A stretch of 34,743 nucleotides of DNA from an uncultured Lachnospiraceae bacterium (GTDB taxonomy: Bacteria > Bacillota > Clostridia > Lachnospirales > Lachnospiraceae): NCBI GenBank assembly GCA_949076555.1, contig CARUOB010000011.1:25811-60553 (forward strand). The letters run 5' to 3'. How positions within the stretch are numbered: the first letter of the stretch is position 1; every line of letters starts with the position of its first letter. The notes below the pieces were generated by a model. That model did no database searches and was not told the DNA's origin. It saw only the letters and a list, made by a program, of their open reading frames with translations. Position numbers and translations under genes: made by a program. This document shows, piece by piece, positions 17,174 to 25,129 of the stretch.

Positions 17174-20100
17174 CTATTTGAAATAACTAATAGCATTATT
17201 GCTAAAGCGCACAGCATACAAAGATTTCTTTGCAGACAGCCCAGAACCATCTCTCAGTTTTACCGTGAGTGTCATCTTTTGTGCGTCACTGGTATAAAAA
17301 TCTCCAGTATAGCTAGGTTGCTTAGTCGTAGTTACTTTACCCGGTATCGGCTGCAGGTAATAGCATGCTGGATTGACCCCTGGCCGTTCCTTCTGAATTC
17401 CTTTATAGCACCCGGCATTTTTACCGCCTGCCACATTAACTGTGAAATAGTTAAGTCCATAAGGAATACCTTTATTTCCAGCTTTATCTGTCGCAACTAC
17501 AACATATCCCCCCTCGAGATTTCCATCCGGAGTATCAATAAGAAAAGGCTCAATGTCGATACGTTTGTAAAGCGGAGTGACAATAAATTCATATGAATTT
17601 GAGGTCACCTTGCTACCATCTTTTGCTATAGCCGTGATCTTCGCACTAGAGCCTACGGGTGCATCTCCTTTCGCACTTACCTTACCATTTTTGTCAACCG
17701 TCAACACACTTTCATTACTCGAACTCCATGTTACCTGTTTGTTTGTAGGTGTCCCATAATTGCTGCTATATTTAGCAGACATCTTTATATTCTTGCCAGC
17801 AGCAATGTATCCGTAGTATCCTTCGGAATCCCATGCACCATAGCTGTCTTTCGTGCCAATAACAAGTTTCGACATAGGAACAGCAACTGTAACTGTACAG
17901 CTTGCCTTTTTCTTGCTACCGTCAGTAGCGGTACAAGTAATTGTAGTTTTGCCTGCTGTTTTTGCTTTAACTTTCCCGTTTTGATCTACAGAAGCTACAC
18001 CGGGCGCACTGCTCGTCCATATAGTCATGGTCTGATCATAACCCGCTTTACCTTCTACCGTTGATGCCAATACGCCTTCTGTAGGCGCATCCTTAGCGTC
18101 TTTGATTGCCGCCTTAGGACTGAACAATGTCAGCGTTGACTCAGATAGCGTGATTTTCGTGATTTCTCCTGATATAACCGTAATTGTATAGGCATCAGAG
18201 GAAACCCCTTGGCTATCTTTGGCAGTAGCTGTTATCTTACAGGTTCCTGTAGCACCTTTTTTCGCCGTCACCTTACCGTTCCCGGCCACAGTTACCAAAT
18301 TATTGCCCTCCGCTTTCCACGTGAGTTTTTTATTTGTGGCATTTGTCGGCTCCACTTTTGCAGAGAGATTGATTGACTTACCGACAGCAACTTTAGCTGG
18401 GCCACTGATGGTAATTTTTGTAATCGGCTGATTCACTGTCACATTGCAGGAAGCGCTTTTACCACTACCATCGTTTGCCGTGGCTTTGATTGTGGCCTTA
18501 CCGGGAGCAACAGCAGTGATTAAACCCTCCTCAACGGTTACAGCTTTTTGATTGCTGCTGGACCACACTACGTCAGCACTATTACCCTCGGTATTACCTA
18601 CTTTTGTTACCTTCAGGTAGTCCTTTAGATCAAGTGTTCCAGGCAAGTCCAGAACCACCGTCTTGTAAGTATTTCCTTCTTTTTGAAAAGCTACTTTCTG
18701 GATCTCTGCTTTTGCAATTACAGTTAACGTAAAATCATCCTTGACAGTACTGATCGGTTTCCCGTCATTTCCCAAAGCTGTAGCAGTGACAATATAAGTT
18801 CCCGCCTGAGTAGTGTTCTTCGTCCTTACAGTTCCGTTTGACACCGTAATACCATTTGCCTTTGCTGTATCATCTACCGACCAAGATACTTTTTTAGATG
18901 TTACATAAGCTGGTGTAACTGCTGCAGTCAACTTTAGACTTTTTCCAGCCGCAATGCGCTTAACATTGCCTGCTGATGTTAGCTTTACGCCTGCCGGAAG
19001 TGGAGTTAACGTGAAGGATTTGGAAGCCACTTTGCTCATCTTTCCTGTTATAGGATTGATTGCAACAGCCTTAATCGTTACTTTTTTTGCTCCACCAAGC
19101 GAAATCGCTGCACCAATCGTGTAAGGTTTTTCCTCTGCAACATTTGTAAGCTGTCCATTTTTATAGGTGGGGTTCTTCCCATCTGTAGAGTAATAAATCT
19201 CTACATCTACAGCAGTTTTCGTTGAAAGAGTTACATTCACAGACTCTGCTATATAATTGTTACCAGATTTCTGGTATTGGCTTTCATCAAATTCGATTAC
19301 CGGTGCATCCGGTGCCGTCATGTCTGAAGCAATCTTAAGAACTCCCGGCAACCAAGTTGTTCCTGCTCCCATGCCGGAACTTGAGCACTTGGTTGTAGAG
19401 GATTTCATAGCGGAAAGAAGAGCATCCACTCTGGCTTTGCCTGTTTTCTTTCGGATGTTTTCGTTTGCGGAAAGAATCACTGCTGCAGTACCCGCTGCTG
19501 CAGGTGATGCTTGACTAGTGCCGCTCATGTAACCATAGTCACCATATGTACCCCCACTCCCTGCATCTGGATATCCCGACACAGTTGTGGAGTAGATCCC
19601 GACACCGGGAAAGGACAGCTTCACAGCGCTACCATAGTTAGAAAAAGAAGCCCTTGAACCATTCTGATCCACAGCGCCTACGGAAATAGCCCCGGGATAA
19701 GCCGCCGGAAAATTATTACCATCAGAATCATCATTGCCTGAAGAGGCAAAAACCGCTACTCCTGCATCATAAGCCTTCTTGACCTGTTTCGCAAACAGAT
19801 CATTGTAGTACGGTCCGCCCAAGCTCATGTTGACTATATCATATTTATCTTCTATAGCTTTCTGAATAGCCGCCAAAATATCGCCTGTTAAAGCGCCAGA
19901 TGTATCAGCTACGCAAAAGCCACTCACAGTGGCTTCCGGCGCGATACCAACAACGCCTTTATTATTATTCGCAGCGCCAATAATACCTGCTACATGGGTA
20001 CCATGAGTTGCGTTATCCGAATTGTAAACTGGCGCACTGGAGCCTGAGAGATTAACAAAACTGTAACCATCGTTCACATTTGCCCCAAAATCTTCATGAT

Positions 20101-21265
20101 CCTTTTTAAGGCCGGTATCAATTACGGCTACTCTTATTCCCTCACCTTTATAACCTGCTGCCCAAGCATAACGGGTACCAATATAGTCATGATGCCACTG
20201 CTTGTTAAAGTCGGGGTCTGTCGGCTCATAGACAGCATTCAGCTCGGGCATATCACTATCCAGATAATTATAATAATTGGGCCACACCGCAGGCAACTTA
20301 ATCTCCGGATTCGCTGCGGCCGCCACCGCCATAGCTACGGTTGCATCCTCCGGAAGGCTGATTATCGCCACTTCATAAGCGTAACTATCCAGCGTACCTC
20401 CAAAAGCCGCGGCAATCCGCTCTGCTTCCGATTTATCGTCCGCCAAATATATTACTTCACCCAGCTCATAAATACCCTCTTTATCAACATAATCATCCGC
20501 AGTTCTGGCATTTGTCTTTACAACATCATCCATATGAAGAGCAAGTGTATTCTTGTCTGCCAACTGCTGTGAAGACATTATATAGTTATCTCCCAAACCG
20601 GGGAAAATATCAAAGATATCCTCTTTTTCCTCGGAAACTGTATTTTCGGAAACGGTGTTTTCTGAGACTGTGTTTTCAGATACACTGTCTTCTTGAATTG
20701 ATTCCTCGGTAGTATCCTCGTCCGTGACATTTCCTTCTTCCTCGCCTGTCGTAGGAGCCCCAAGATTTTCTTCATCTTCAGAAGGCAGCTCGATCTCTTC
20801 GTTCCCAGCAGAAGACTGATCCGGGTTCTCTTCACCTTCAGAAGAATCATTCATATCTTCATCCCCTACGGAAGGTTGATCTAAATTCTCCTCGCCTTCG
20901 GCAGAATCATTCTTATCTCCTTGTTCCGCGGAAGAAGAATCCATATTCTCTTCATCTTTTGAAGAATCGTTTTCAGTAGATTCCTCAGGTTCACTCTCGT
21001 CTTTTGAAGAATCATTCTCGGTAGATTCCTCAGAATTGCTTTCGCCTGTTGACGAATCATTTTCGGTAGATTTCTCAGACTCGCTCTCGTCCTCTGAAGA
21101 GTTCTCTTGAGTCAGGGAATCTGAATTTCCACTACCAGATTCATCCAAGGCTCCCTCAGTTATAACTACCGGATTCTCTGTTTCAGTTGCAAGGGCGTCC
21201 ATGCCCGCTGTCTGAAACACCAGAACCCCTGCCAAAAACAGTGACAATAGCTTTGCTTTTTTCAT
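17174..21265 (-). CDS. Secreted subtilisin-like serine protease (S8) with Ig-like repeats
   Basis: A 1,363-residue exported protease. The signal peptide covers about 1-26 (MKKAKLLSLFLAGVLVFQ). A very acidic S/E/N/D linker with tandem repeats runs to about 210, including VSENT repeats. A propeptide-like region lies at about 264-337 and contains LDSYAYEVA and VWPNYYN. The S8 catalytic domain covers about 345-650: D383 in VAVIDTGL, H421 in THGTHVAGI, the oxyanion Asn in FASSGND, and S584 in SGTSQASPAAAG. Next is a chitobiase/FN3-like domain, then five BIg2-type domains (pattern VTWSSSN...VxxxGxVxA...GxxxITATA), and a unique C-terminal region of about 120 residues. No LPXTG or SLH anchor is seen. 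I chose the ATG at 21265 because it starts a classic signal peptide after AAGGA; a GTG at 21289 would add eight charged residues. It lies 38 bases after the lipoprotein gene. Likely role: cell-surface or secreted proteolysis; the substrate is unknown. Confidence 0.93.
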   Translation of the reverse strand: MKKAKLLSLFLAGVLVFQTAGMDALATETENPVVITEGALDESGSGNSDSLTQENSSEDESESEKSTENDSSTGESNSEESTENDSSKDESEPEESTENDSSKDEENMDSSSAEQGDKNDSAEGEENLDQPSVGDEDMNDSSEGEENPDQSSAGNEEIELPSEDEENLGAPTTGEEEGNVTDEDTTEESIQEDSVSENTVSENTVSENTVSEEKEDIFDIFPGLGDNYIMSSQQLADKNTLALHMDDVVKTNARTADDYVDKEGIYELGEVIYLADDKSEAERIAAAFGGTLDSYAYEVAIISLPEDATVAMAVAAAANPEIKLPAVWPNYYNYLDSDMPELNAVYEPTDPDFNKQWHHDYIGTRYAWAAGYKGEGIRVAVIDTGLKKDHEDFGANVNDGYSFVNLSGSSAPVYNSDNATHGTHVAGIIGAANNNKGVVGIAPEATVSGFCVADTSGALTGDILAAIQKAIEDKYDIVNMSLGGPYYNDLFAKQVKKAYDAGVAVFASSGNDDSDGNNFPAAYPGAISVGAVDQNGSRASFSNYGSAVKLSFPGVGIYSTTVSGYPDAGSGGTYGDYGYMSGTSQASPAAAGTAAVILSANENIRKKTGKARVDALLSAMKSSTTKCSSSGMGAGTTWLPGVLKIASDMTAPDAPVIEFDESQYQKSGNNYIAESVNVTLSTKTAVDVEIYYSTDGKNPTYKNGQLTNVAEEKPYTIGAAISLGGAKKVTIKAVAINPITGKMSKVASKSFTLTPLPAGVKLTSAGNVKRIAAGKSLKLTAAVTPAYVTSKKVSWSVDDTAKANGITVSNGTVRTKNTTQAGTYIVTATALGNDGKPISTVKDDFTLTVIAKAEIQKVAFQKEGNTYKTVVLDLPGTLDLKDYLKVTKVGNTEGNSADVVWSSSNQKAVTVEEGLITAVAPGKATIKATANDGSGKSASCNVTVNQPITKITISGPAKVAVGKSINLSAKVEPTNATNKKLTWKAEGNNLVTVAGNGKVTAKKGATGTCKITATAKDSQGVSSDAYTITVISGEITKITLSESTLTLFSPKAAIKDAKDAPTEGVLASTVEGKAGYDQTMTIWTSSAPGVASVDQNGKVKAKTAGKTTITCTATDGSKKKASCTVTVAVPMSKLVIGTKDSYGAWDSEGYYGYIAAGKNIKMSAKYSSNYGTPTNKQVTWSSSNESVLTVDKNGKVSAKGDAPVGSSAKITAIAKDGSKVTSNSYEFIVTPLYKRIDIEPFLIDTPDGNLEGGYVVVATDKAGNKGIPYGLNYFTVNVAGGKNAGCYKGIQKERPGVNPACYYLQPIPGKVTTTKQPSYTGDFYTSDAQKMTLTVKLRDGSGLSAKKSLYAVRFSNNAISYFK
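20639..20683 (-). repeat. Three 15-base repeats encoding VSENT
   Basis: Encodes V-S-E-N-T three times in a row, just before the propeptide-like region of the subtilase. The third positions differ among copies, so the amino-acid motif appears conserved rather than freshly duplicated. The giant protein carries a comparable VSGNDL motif at the same relative place, after its acidic linker. Confidence 0.85.
20726..21070 (-). repeat. In-phase 45- and 60-base repeats in the subtilase acidic linker
   Basis: Bases 21070-20936 encode three 15-residue units starting STENDSS. Bases 20965-20726 encode about four 20-residue units with the core GEEN or DEEN, such as EGEENLDQPS. The two arrays overlap slightly. 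All units are multiples of three and strongly acidic. Confidence 0.75.
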
Positions 21266-21303
21266 TTCAATTTCCTTCTCCTTTCTCACTTCTTTTCCAG
21301 ACC

Positions 21304-21705
21304 CTATTCAGTCGACTGATCCGTATGCAATTCAAGTTTATTATTAGGTGCCAACGTTGGATATCCTTGTTCCATTCCCATATTAATGAGTTCCGAAATA
21401 TCTTTATCGGTAAAATAAGATGCCACACCATAAGCATAACTATCCAGTTCGATTCCATACAAATCAGCTATTTCCTGTGCCTCCTCCAAACTGTCAGCAA
21501 GCGCTGTCAGCTGGGGAGATTCCTCAGACTCCATATCGCTGCTAATTGTGCCCACTGAATCTGCAACATCTGGCATCACATCTAATTTTAGTTCTGCACT
21601 CTCTGCTGTTTGATTAGTAAGTTTACGATTTATACCACATCCGCTGACTCCTGCCATAACAAACAGAACAACCCCCAAAGCAACTATCCCCTTTTTTCTA
21701 TTCAT
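21304..21705 (-). CDS. Small lipoprotein with a subtilase-propeptide-like domain
   Basis: A 133-residue lipoprotein. The signal peptide MNRKKGIVALGVVLFVMAG ends in VSGC, giving lipid-modified C23. An acidic, unstructured stretch covers about 24-65. Residues 69-122 resemble the propeptide region of the adjacent subtilase. Both contain LAD, EA, IA, LDSYAY and VA in the same order with almost no gaps, and both end in a proline/PN segment. I found no catalytic domain. The ATG at 21705 has AAGGTGAG upstream; a TTG at 21723 is unlikely. The gene is 38 bases upstream of the protease gene and cotranscribed with it. The inferred role is a membrane-held propeptide-like chaperone, inhibitor or docking factor for the protease. 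The resemblance is read by eye and not tested by profile search. Confidence 0.82.
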   Translation of the reverse strand: MNRKKGIVALGVVLFVMAGVSGCGINRKLTNQTAESAELKLDVMPDVADSVGTISSDMESEESPQLTALADSLEEAQEIADLYGIELDSYAYGVASYFTDKDISELINMGMEQGYPTLAPNNKLELHTDQSTE

Positions 21706-21766
21706 CTTCTCACCTTCTTTCAATTTATTATTTGCAGGCTGTATGTTTCTCTAAGTCTTAATTTTT

Positions 21767-21772
21767 ATTATA
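21767..21772 (-). promoter_or_regulatory. Candidate -10 element for the lipoprotein-subtilase operon
   Basis: A perfect TATAAT on the minus strand, 62 bases upstream of the lipoprotein start. The sequence 17 bases before it is T-rich (TTTTTT) and a poor match to TTGACA. The spacer is G-rich. The assignment is plausible but weak. Confidence 0.4.
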
Positions 21773-21831
21773 CCACACCACACCCCCCTAAAAAACCCCG
21801 AAAACACACAACAGTAAAAATATTATATCTT

Positions 21832-21875
21832 ACAACAAAATAAAAACGATTACAGGAATCGCTCCTGTAACCGTT
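21832..21875 (-). terminator. Terminator of the hrcA-grpE-dnaK-dnaJ operon
   Basis: A 13-bp stem (21845-21857 with 21863-21875, one G-U pair, arms AACGATTACAGGA and TCCTGTAACCGTT) is followed by TTTTTATTTTG on the minus strand. It starts 15 bases after the dnaJ stop and separates the heat-shock operon from the lipoprotein-subtilase unit. Confidence 0.9.
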
Positions 21876-21890
21876 TCTATTTATCAAAAT

Positions 21891-23072
21891 CTAAAACTTA
21901 AACTTCTTCTTCCTCTTCCCACTCCCCCCTGTCGGCTCCTCAGGCGCGCCGGAGGTTATGTTCTTGGCCGCGTTCAGGCTGTCGCCCGTGCACTCGTCAA
22001 ACTGCTTTAACAGATCTTTCGCCTCATGGGACAGCTTGTCGGGCACCTGCACCACCAGCGTCACGTAGTGGTCGCCGCGCACATCCTTATTTCGGAGGGA
22101 AGGCACGCCCTTGCCCTTTAAGCGGACTTTGGTGTCGGTCTGTGTTCCGGCCTTCACTTCATAAATGACTCTGCCGTCCACGGTGTCGATCACGATCTCG
22201 CCGCCCAGCGCCGCGATAGCGAAGGACATAGGCACAGTGGAATAGATATTTTCATCCTGCCTCTGGAAGATAGGATGCCTTCCCACCACCACCTCGACCA
22301 GCAAGTCGCCTCTTGGCCCGCCGTTTGAACCCGGTTCTCCCTTATCGCGGATGCGGACGCACTGCCCGTTGTCGATACCAGCGGGGATGGAAACCTGTAT
22401 CTTCTTTTTATTCGCAATATAGCCCGTGCCGCGGCAGTCGGGACATTTATCCTTGATCACCTTACCCGTGCCATGACAGTCGGGACAGGTCTGCACATTG
22501 CGCACCGTACCGAAGAAAGACTGGGAAGTAAATACCACCTGTCCCTTACCGCCGCACTTGCTGCAGGTCTCGGGGCTGGTTCCCGGTTTCGCGCCCGTGC
22601 CGTGGCAGGAAGTACACTCGTCTTTCAGCGTCAGCTCAATCTCCCGCTCCACGCCAAAGACCGCCTCTTCAAAGGTGATGCGGACGCTTGTTCTGATATT
22701 CGCGCCTTTCATGGGGCCGTTTCCTCTTCCGCCGCCGCGTCTGCTGCCGCCGAAAAGATCCCCGAAAATATCGCCGAAGATATCCCCGAAATCCGCGCCG
22801 TTGAAATCGAAGCCGCCAAAGCCGCCTGCGCCGCCCGCACCGTCGAAGGCAGCATGACCGTACTGGTCATACTGTCTCCTCTTCTCGGGGTCGCTCAAAA
22901 CAGCATATGCCTCCGAGGCTTCCTTAAACTTTTTCTCTGCCTCCGCATCCCCGGGATTCATGTCCGGGTGATATTTCTTAGCCAGAACTCTGTATGCTTT
23001 TTTTATGGCGGCGTCGTCAGCGCTTTTCTCTACGCCGAGCACCTCATAATAATCCCGTTTTTGTTCTGCCAT
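21891..23072 (-). CDS. dnaJ: Chaperone protein DnaJ
   Basis: Hsp40 co-chaperone that delivers unfolded proteins to DnaK and stimulates its ATPase. The 393-residue protein has all class I parts. The J domain covers residues 1-70 with the HPD motif at 35-37. A G/F-rich stretch covers about 75-120. Four zinc-binding repeats follow: CTSCHGTG, CSKCGGKG, CPDCHGTG and CPDCRGTG. Then come the C-terminal substrate-binding domains and a basic tail (KRKKKFKF). AAGGATG precedes the ATG. It is the last gene of the operon, 63 bases after dnaK, and is followed by a terminator. The usual next gene, prmA, is displaced by about 15 kb. Confidence 0.98.
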   Translation of the reverse strand: MAEQKRDYYEVLGVEKSADDAAIKKAYRVLAKKYHPDMNPGDAEAEKKFKEASEAYAVLSDPEKRRQYDQYGHAAFDGAGGAGGFGGFDFNGADFGDIFGDIFGDLFGGSRRGGGRGNGPMKGANIRTSVRITFEEAVFGVEREIELTLKDECTSCHGTGAKPGTSPETCSKCGGKGQVVFTSQSFFGTVRNVQTCPDCHGTGKVIKDKCPDCRGTGYIANKKKIQVSIPAGIDNGQCVRIRDKGEPGSNGGPRGDLLVEVVVGRHPIFQRQDENIYSTVPMSFAIAALGGEIVIDTVDGRVIYEVKAGTQTDTKVRLKGKGVPSLRNKDVRGDHYVTLVVQVPDKLSHEAKDLLKQFDECTGDSLNAAKNITSGAPEEPTGGSGKRKKKFKF

Positions 23073-23135
23073 GACTTACATCCTTCCCTTTATTTCACTC
23101 AGCTGCGCCCTCTCTGTTCGCAAAACGTGAGCTGG

Positions 23136-25010
23136 TTAAACCTCTCTATAGTCCCCGTCGACCACGTCGTCCGCTCCGCCGTTATCCTGCGGTGCCGCTT
23201 CCTGCGCGCCGCCCATATTGCTCATGTCAGGACCGCCCTGTGCCTGCTGCATGTTCTCATACATCTTCGTGAAGAGGGACTGTGCGGAGTTTGTCAGTTT
23301 TTCCTTCGCTGCTTTCAGCTCGTCAAGCTGGCTGTCTGTAAGCTCCTGATCCTTGGTCTTCTCCAGAATGTCCTTAACCGCCTGCAGATCGGCTTCCACG
23401 CCTGCCTTCTCGGAAGCGTCGATCTTGTCGCCCACTTCATTCAGCGCTTTCTCTGTCTGGAATACGAAGGAATCCGCATCGTTTCTCGTGTCAACTGCCT
23501 CTTTGCGCTTCTTATCCTGCGCCTCGAACTCTGCCGCCTCTTTTACTGCCTTTTCGATCTCGTCGTCCGACATGTTGGAGCCTGCGGTGATGGTGATGTG
23601 CTGCTCCTTGCCCGTGCCCAGATCCTTCGCGGACACGTTAACGATACCGTTGGCGTCGATATCGAAGGTCACCTCGATCTGCGGTACGCCACGCATTGCC
23701 GGAGGAATGCCGTCCAGACGGAACTGGCCGAGGGACTTGTTGTCCTTCGCAAACTGTCTTTCACCCTGCAATACGTTGATGTCCACCGCGGTCTGGTTGT
23801 CGGAGTAGGTGGAGAACACCTGGCTGTGCTTGGTGGGGATGGTTGTATTTCTCTCAATCAGTCTGGTCGCAACGCCGCCCGCTGTCTCGATGGAGAGTGA
23901 AAGCGGTGTCACATCCAGCAGAAGGATTTCGCCCGCGCCCGCGTCGCCCGCAAGTTTACCGCCCTGCACGGACGCGCCCAGAGCCACGCACTCGTCGGGA
24001 TTTAAGGACTTGCTCGGCTCCTTGCCTGTGAGCTGTTTTACCTTTTCCTGAACTGCCGGCACACGGGTGGAACCGCCCACCAGAAGCACCTGACCGATAT
24101 CCGCATTGGTCAGACCCGCATCCTTCATCGCGTTCTGTACCGGAATGGCGGTGCGCTCTACGAGGTCACTTGTCAGCTCGTCAAACTTCGCCCTTGTCAG
24201 GTTCATGTCAAAGTGCTTGGGGCCTTCCGCCGTCGCGGTGATGAAAGGAAGGTTGATATTCGTAGTGGTCGCGGAAGAAAGCTCCTTTTTCGCCTTCTCA
24301 GCCGCCTCTTTCAATCTCTGAAGCGCCATCTTGTCATTGGAAAGGTCTACGCCTTCCTGCGCTTTAAACTCGGCAAGCATCCAGTCGATAATCTTCTGGT
24401 CAAAGTCGTCGCCGCCCAGACGGGTATCACCGTTTGTGGAAAGCACTTCGATGACACCGTCGCCGATCTCGATGATGGACACATCGAACGTGCCGCCGCC
24501 CAGATCGTATACCATAATCTTCTGTTCTTTTTCGTTGTCAAGTCCGTAAGCCAGCGCCGCCGCCGTAGGCTCGTTGATGATACGCTTCACATCCAGACCC
24601 GCGATCTTGCCCGCGTCCTTGGTCGCCTGTCTCTGGGAATCGTTAAAGTATGCGGGAACCGTGATAACAGCCTCCGTCACCTTTTCACCCAGATAGTTCT
24701 CCGCGTCCGCTTTCAACTTCTGCAGAATCATTGCGGAAATCTGCTGCGGAGAATACTTTTTGTCCGCGATCGTGCGTCCTTTATCCGTACCCATATCTCT
24801 CTTGATGGAGGCGATGGTGTTATCCGCGTTGGTAACCGCCTGACGCTTCGCAGGTTCACCCACAAGCCTCTCGCCGTTCTTCGTGAAAGCCACAACGGAC
24901 GGTGTGGTTCTGGCTCCTTCCGTATTCGCGATGACAGTGGGCTTGCCGCCCTCCATAACTGCCACGCAGCTGTTTGTAGTACCTAAGTCGATGCCGATAA
25001 TTTTACTCAT
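23136..25010 (-). CDS. dnaK: Chaperone protein DnaK (Hsp70)
   Basis: ATP-dependent Hsp70 chaperone. The 624-residue protein starts MSKIIGIDLGTTNSCVAVMEGG, the phosphate-1 motif. It contains VYDLGGGTFDVSI (phosphate 2) and LLVGGSTRVPAVQE (adenosine motif). The linker is LLLDVTPLSL, followed by the substrate-binding domain. The C-terminal helical lid ends in a G/A/Q-rich tail and DVVDGDYREV. Length lacks the roughly 24-residue insertion of Gram-negative DnaK, as usual for Firmicutes. AGGAG lies 9 bases before the ATG. The 119-base gap after grpE holds a palindromic repeat. Confidence 0.99.
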   Translation of the reverse strand: MSKIIGIDLGTTNSCVAVMEGGKPTVIANTEGARTTPSVVAFTKNGERLVGEPAKRQAVTNADNTIASIKRDMGTDKGRTIADKKYSPQQISAMILQKLKADAENYLGEKVTEAVITVPAYFNDSQRQATKDAGKIAGLDVKRIINEPTAAALAYGLDNEKEQKIMVYDLGGGTFDVSIIEIGDGVIEVLSTNGDTRLGGDDFDQKIIDWMLAEFKAQEGVDLSNDKMALQRLKEAAEKAKKELSSATTTNINLPFITATAEGPKHFDMNLTRAKFDELTSDLVERTAIPVQNAMKDAGLTNADIGQVLLVGGSTRVPAVQEKVKQLTGKEPSKSLNPDECVALGASVQGGKLAGDAGAGEILLLDVTPLSLSIETAGGVATRLIERNTTIPTKHSQVFSTYSDNQTAVDINVLQGERQFAKDNKSLGQFRLDGIPPAMRGVPQIEVTFDIDANGIVNVSAKDLGTGKEQHITITAGSNMSDDEIEKAVKEAAEFEAQDKKRKEAVDTRNDADSFVFQTEKALNEVGDKIDASEKAGVEADLQAVKDILEKTKDQELTDSQLDELKAAKEKLTNSAQSLFTKMYENMQQAQGGPDMSNMGGAQEAAPQDNGGADDVVDGDYREV

Positions 25011-25063
25011 AATTTTTCTCCTTCCAATCTATACATGATTTTGAAACTATTTCCCTGCCATGC

Positions 25064-25125
25064 GTGAGACTTAGCGCTTCTTCTCGAAACAGCCCATGCT
25101 GTGAGCGATTAGAAGTTCTTCTCAC
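25064..25125 (-). repeat. Intergenic palindromic repeat, copy 2 of the thiI/grpE hairpin family
   Basis: A 62-base hairpin starting 4 bases after the grpE stop. On the minus strand it has an outer stem GTGAGA / TCTCAC and a tip ACAGC-ATGG-GCTGT. It shares GAGAAGAACTTCTAA, GGGCTG, TTCG and AAGAAG in order with copy 1 at 1574-1637. Two base pairs differ between copies while staying paired. No T-run follows, so it is not a terminator. Confidence 0.75.
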
Positions 25126-25129
25126 ATTG

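Noticed and set aside
15742..21070. Tandem repeats considered as a CRISPR array
   Set aside because: The repeats are directly adjacent, in-phase with coding frames and have no unique spacers; no cas-like gene is present.
22473..23900. 475-codon plus-strand open frame across dnaJ and dnaK
   Set aside because: It lies wholly antisense to two certain genes, has no family features, and is rich in residues typical of shadow frames in GC-rich coding DNA.
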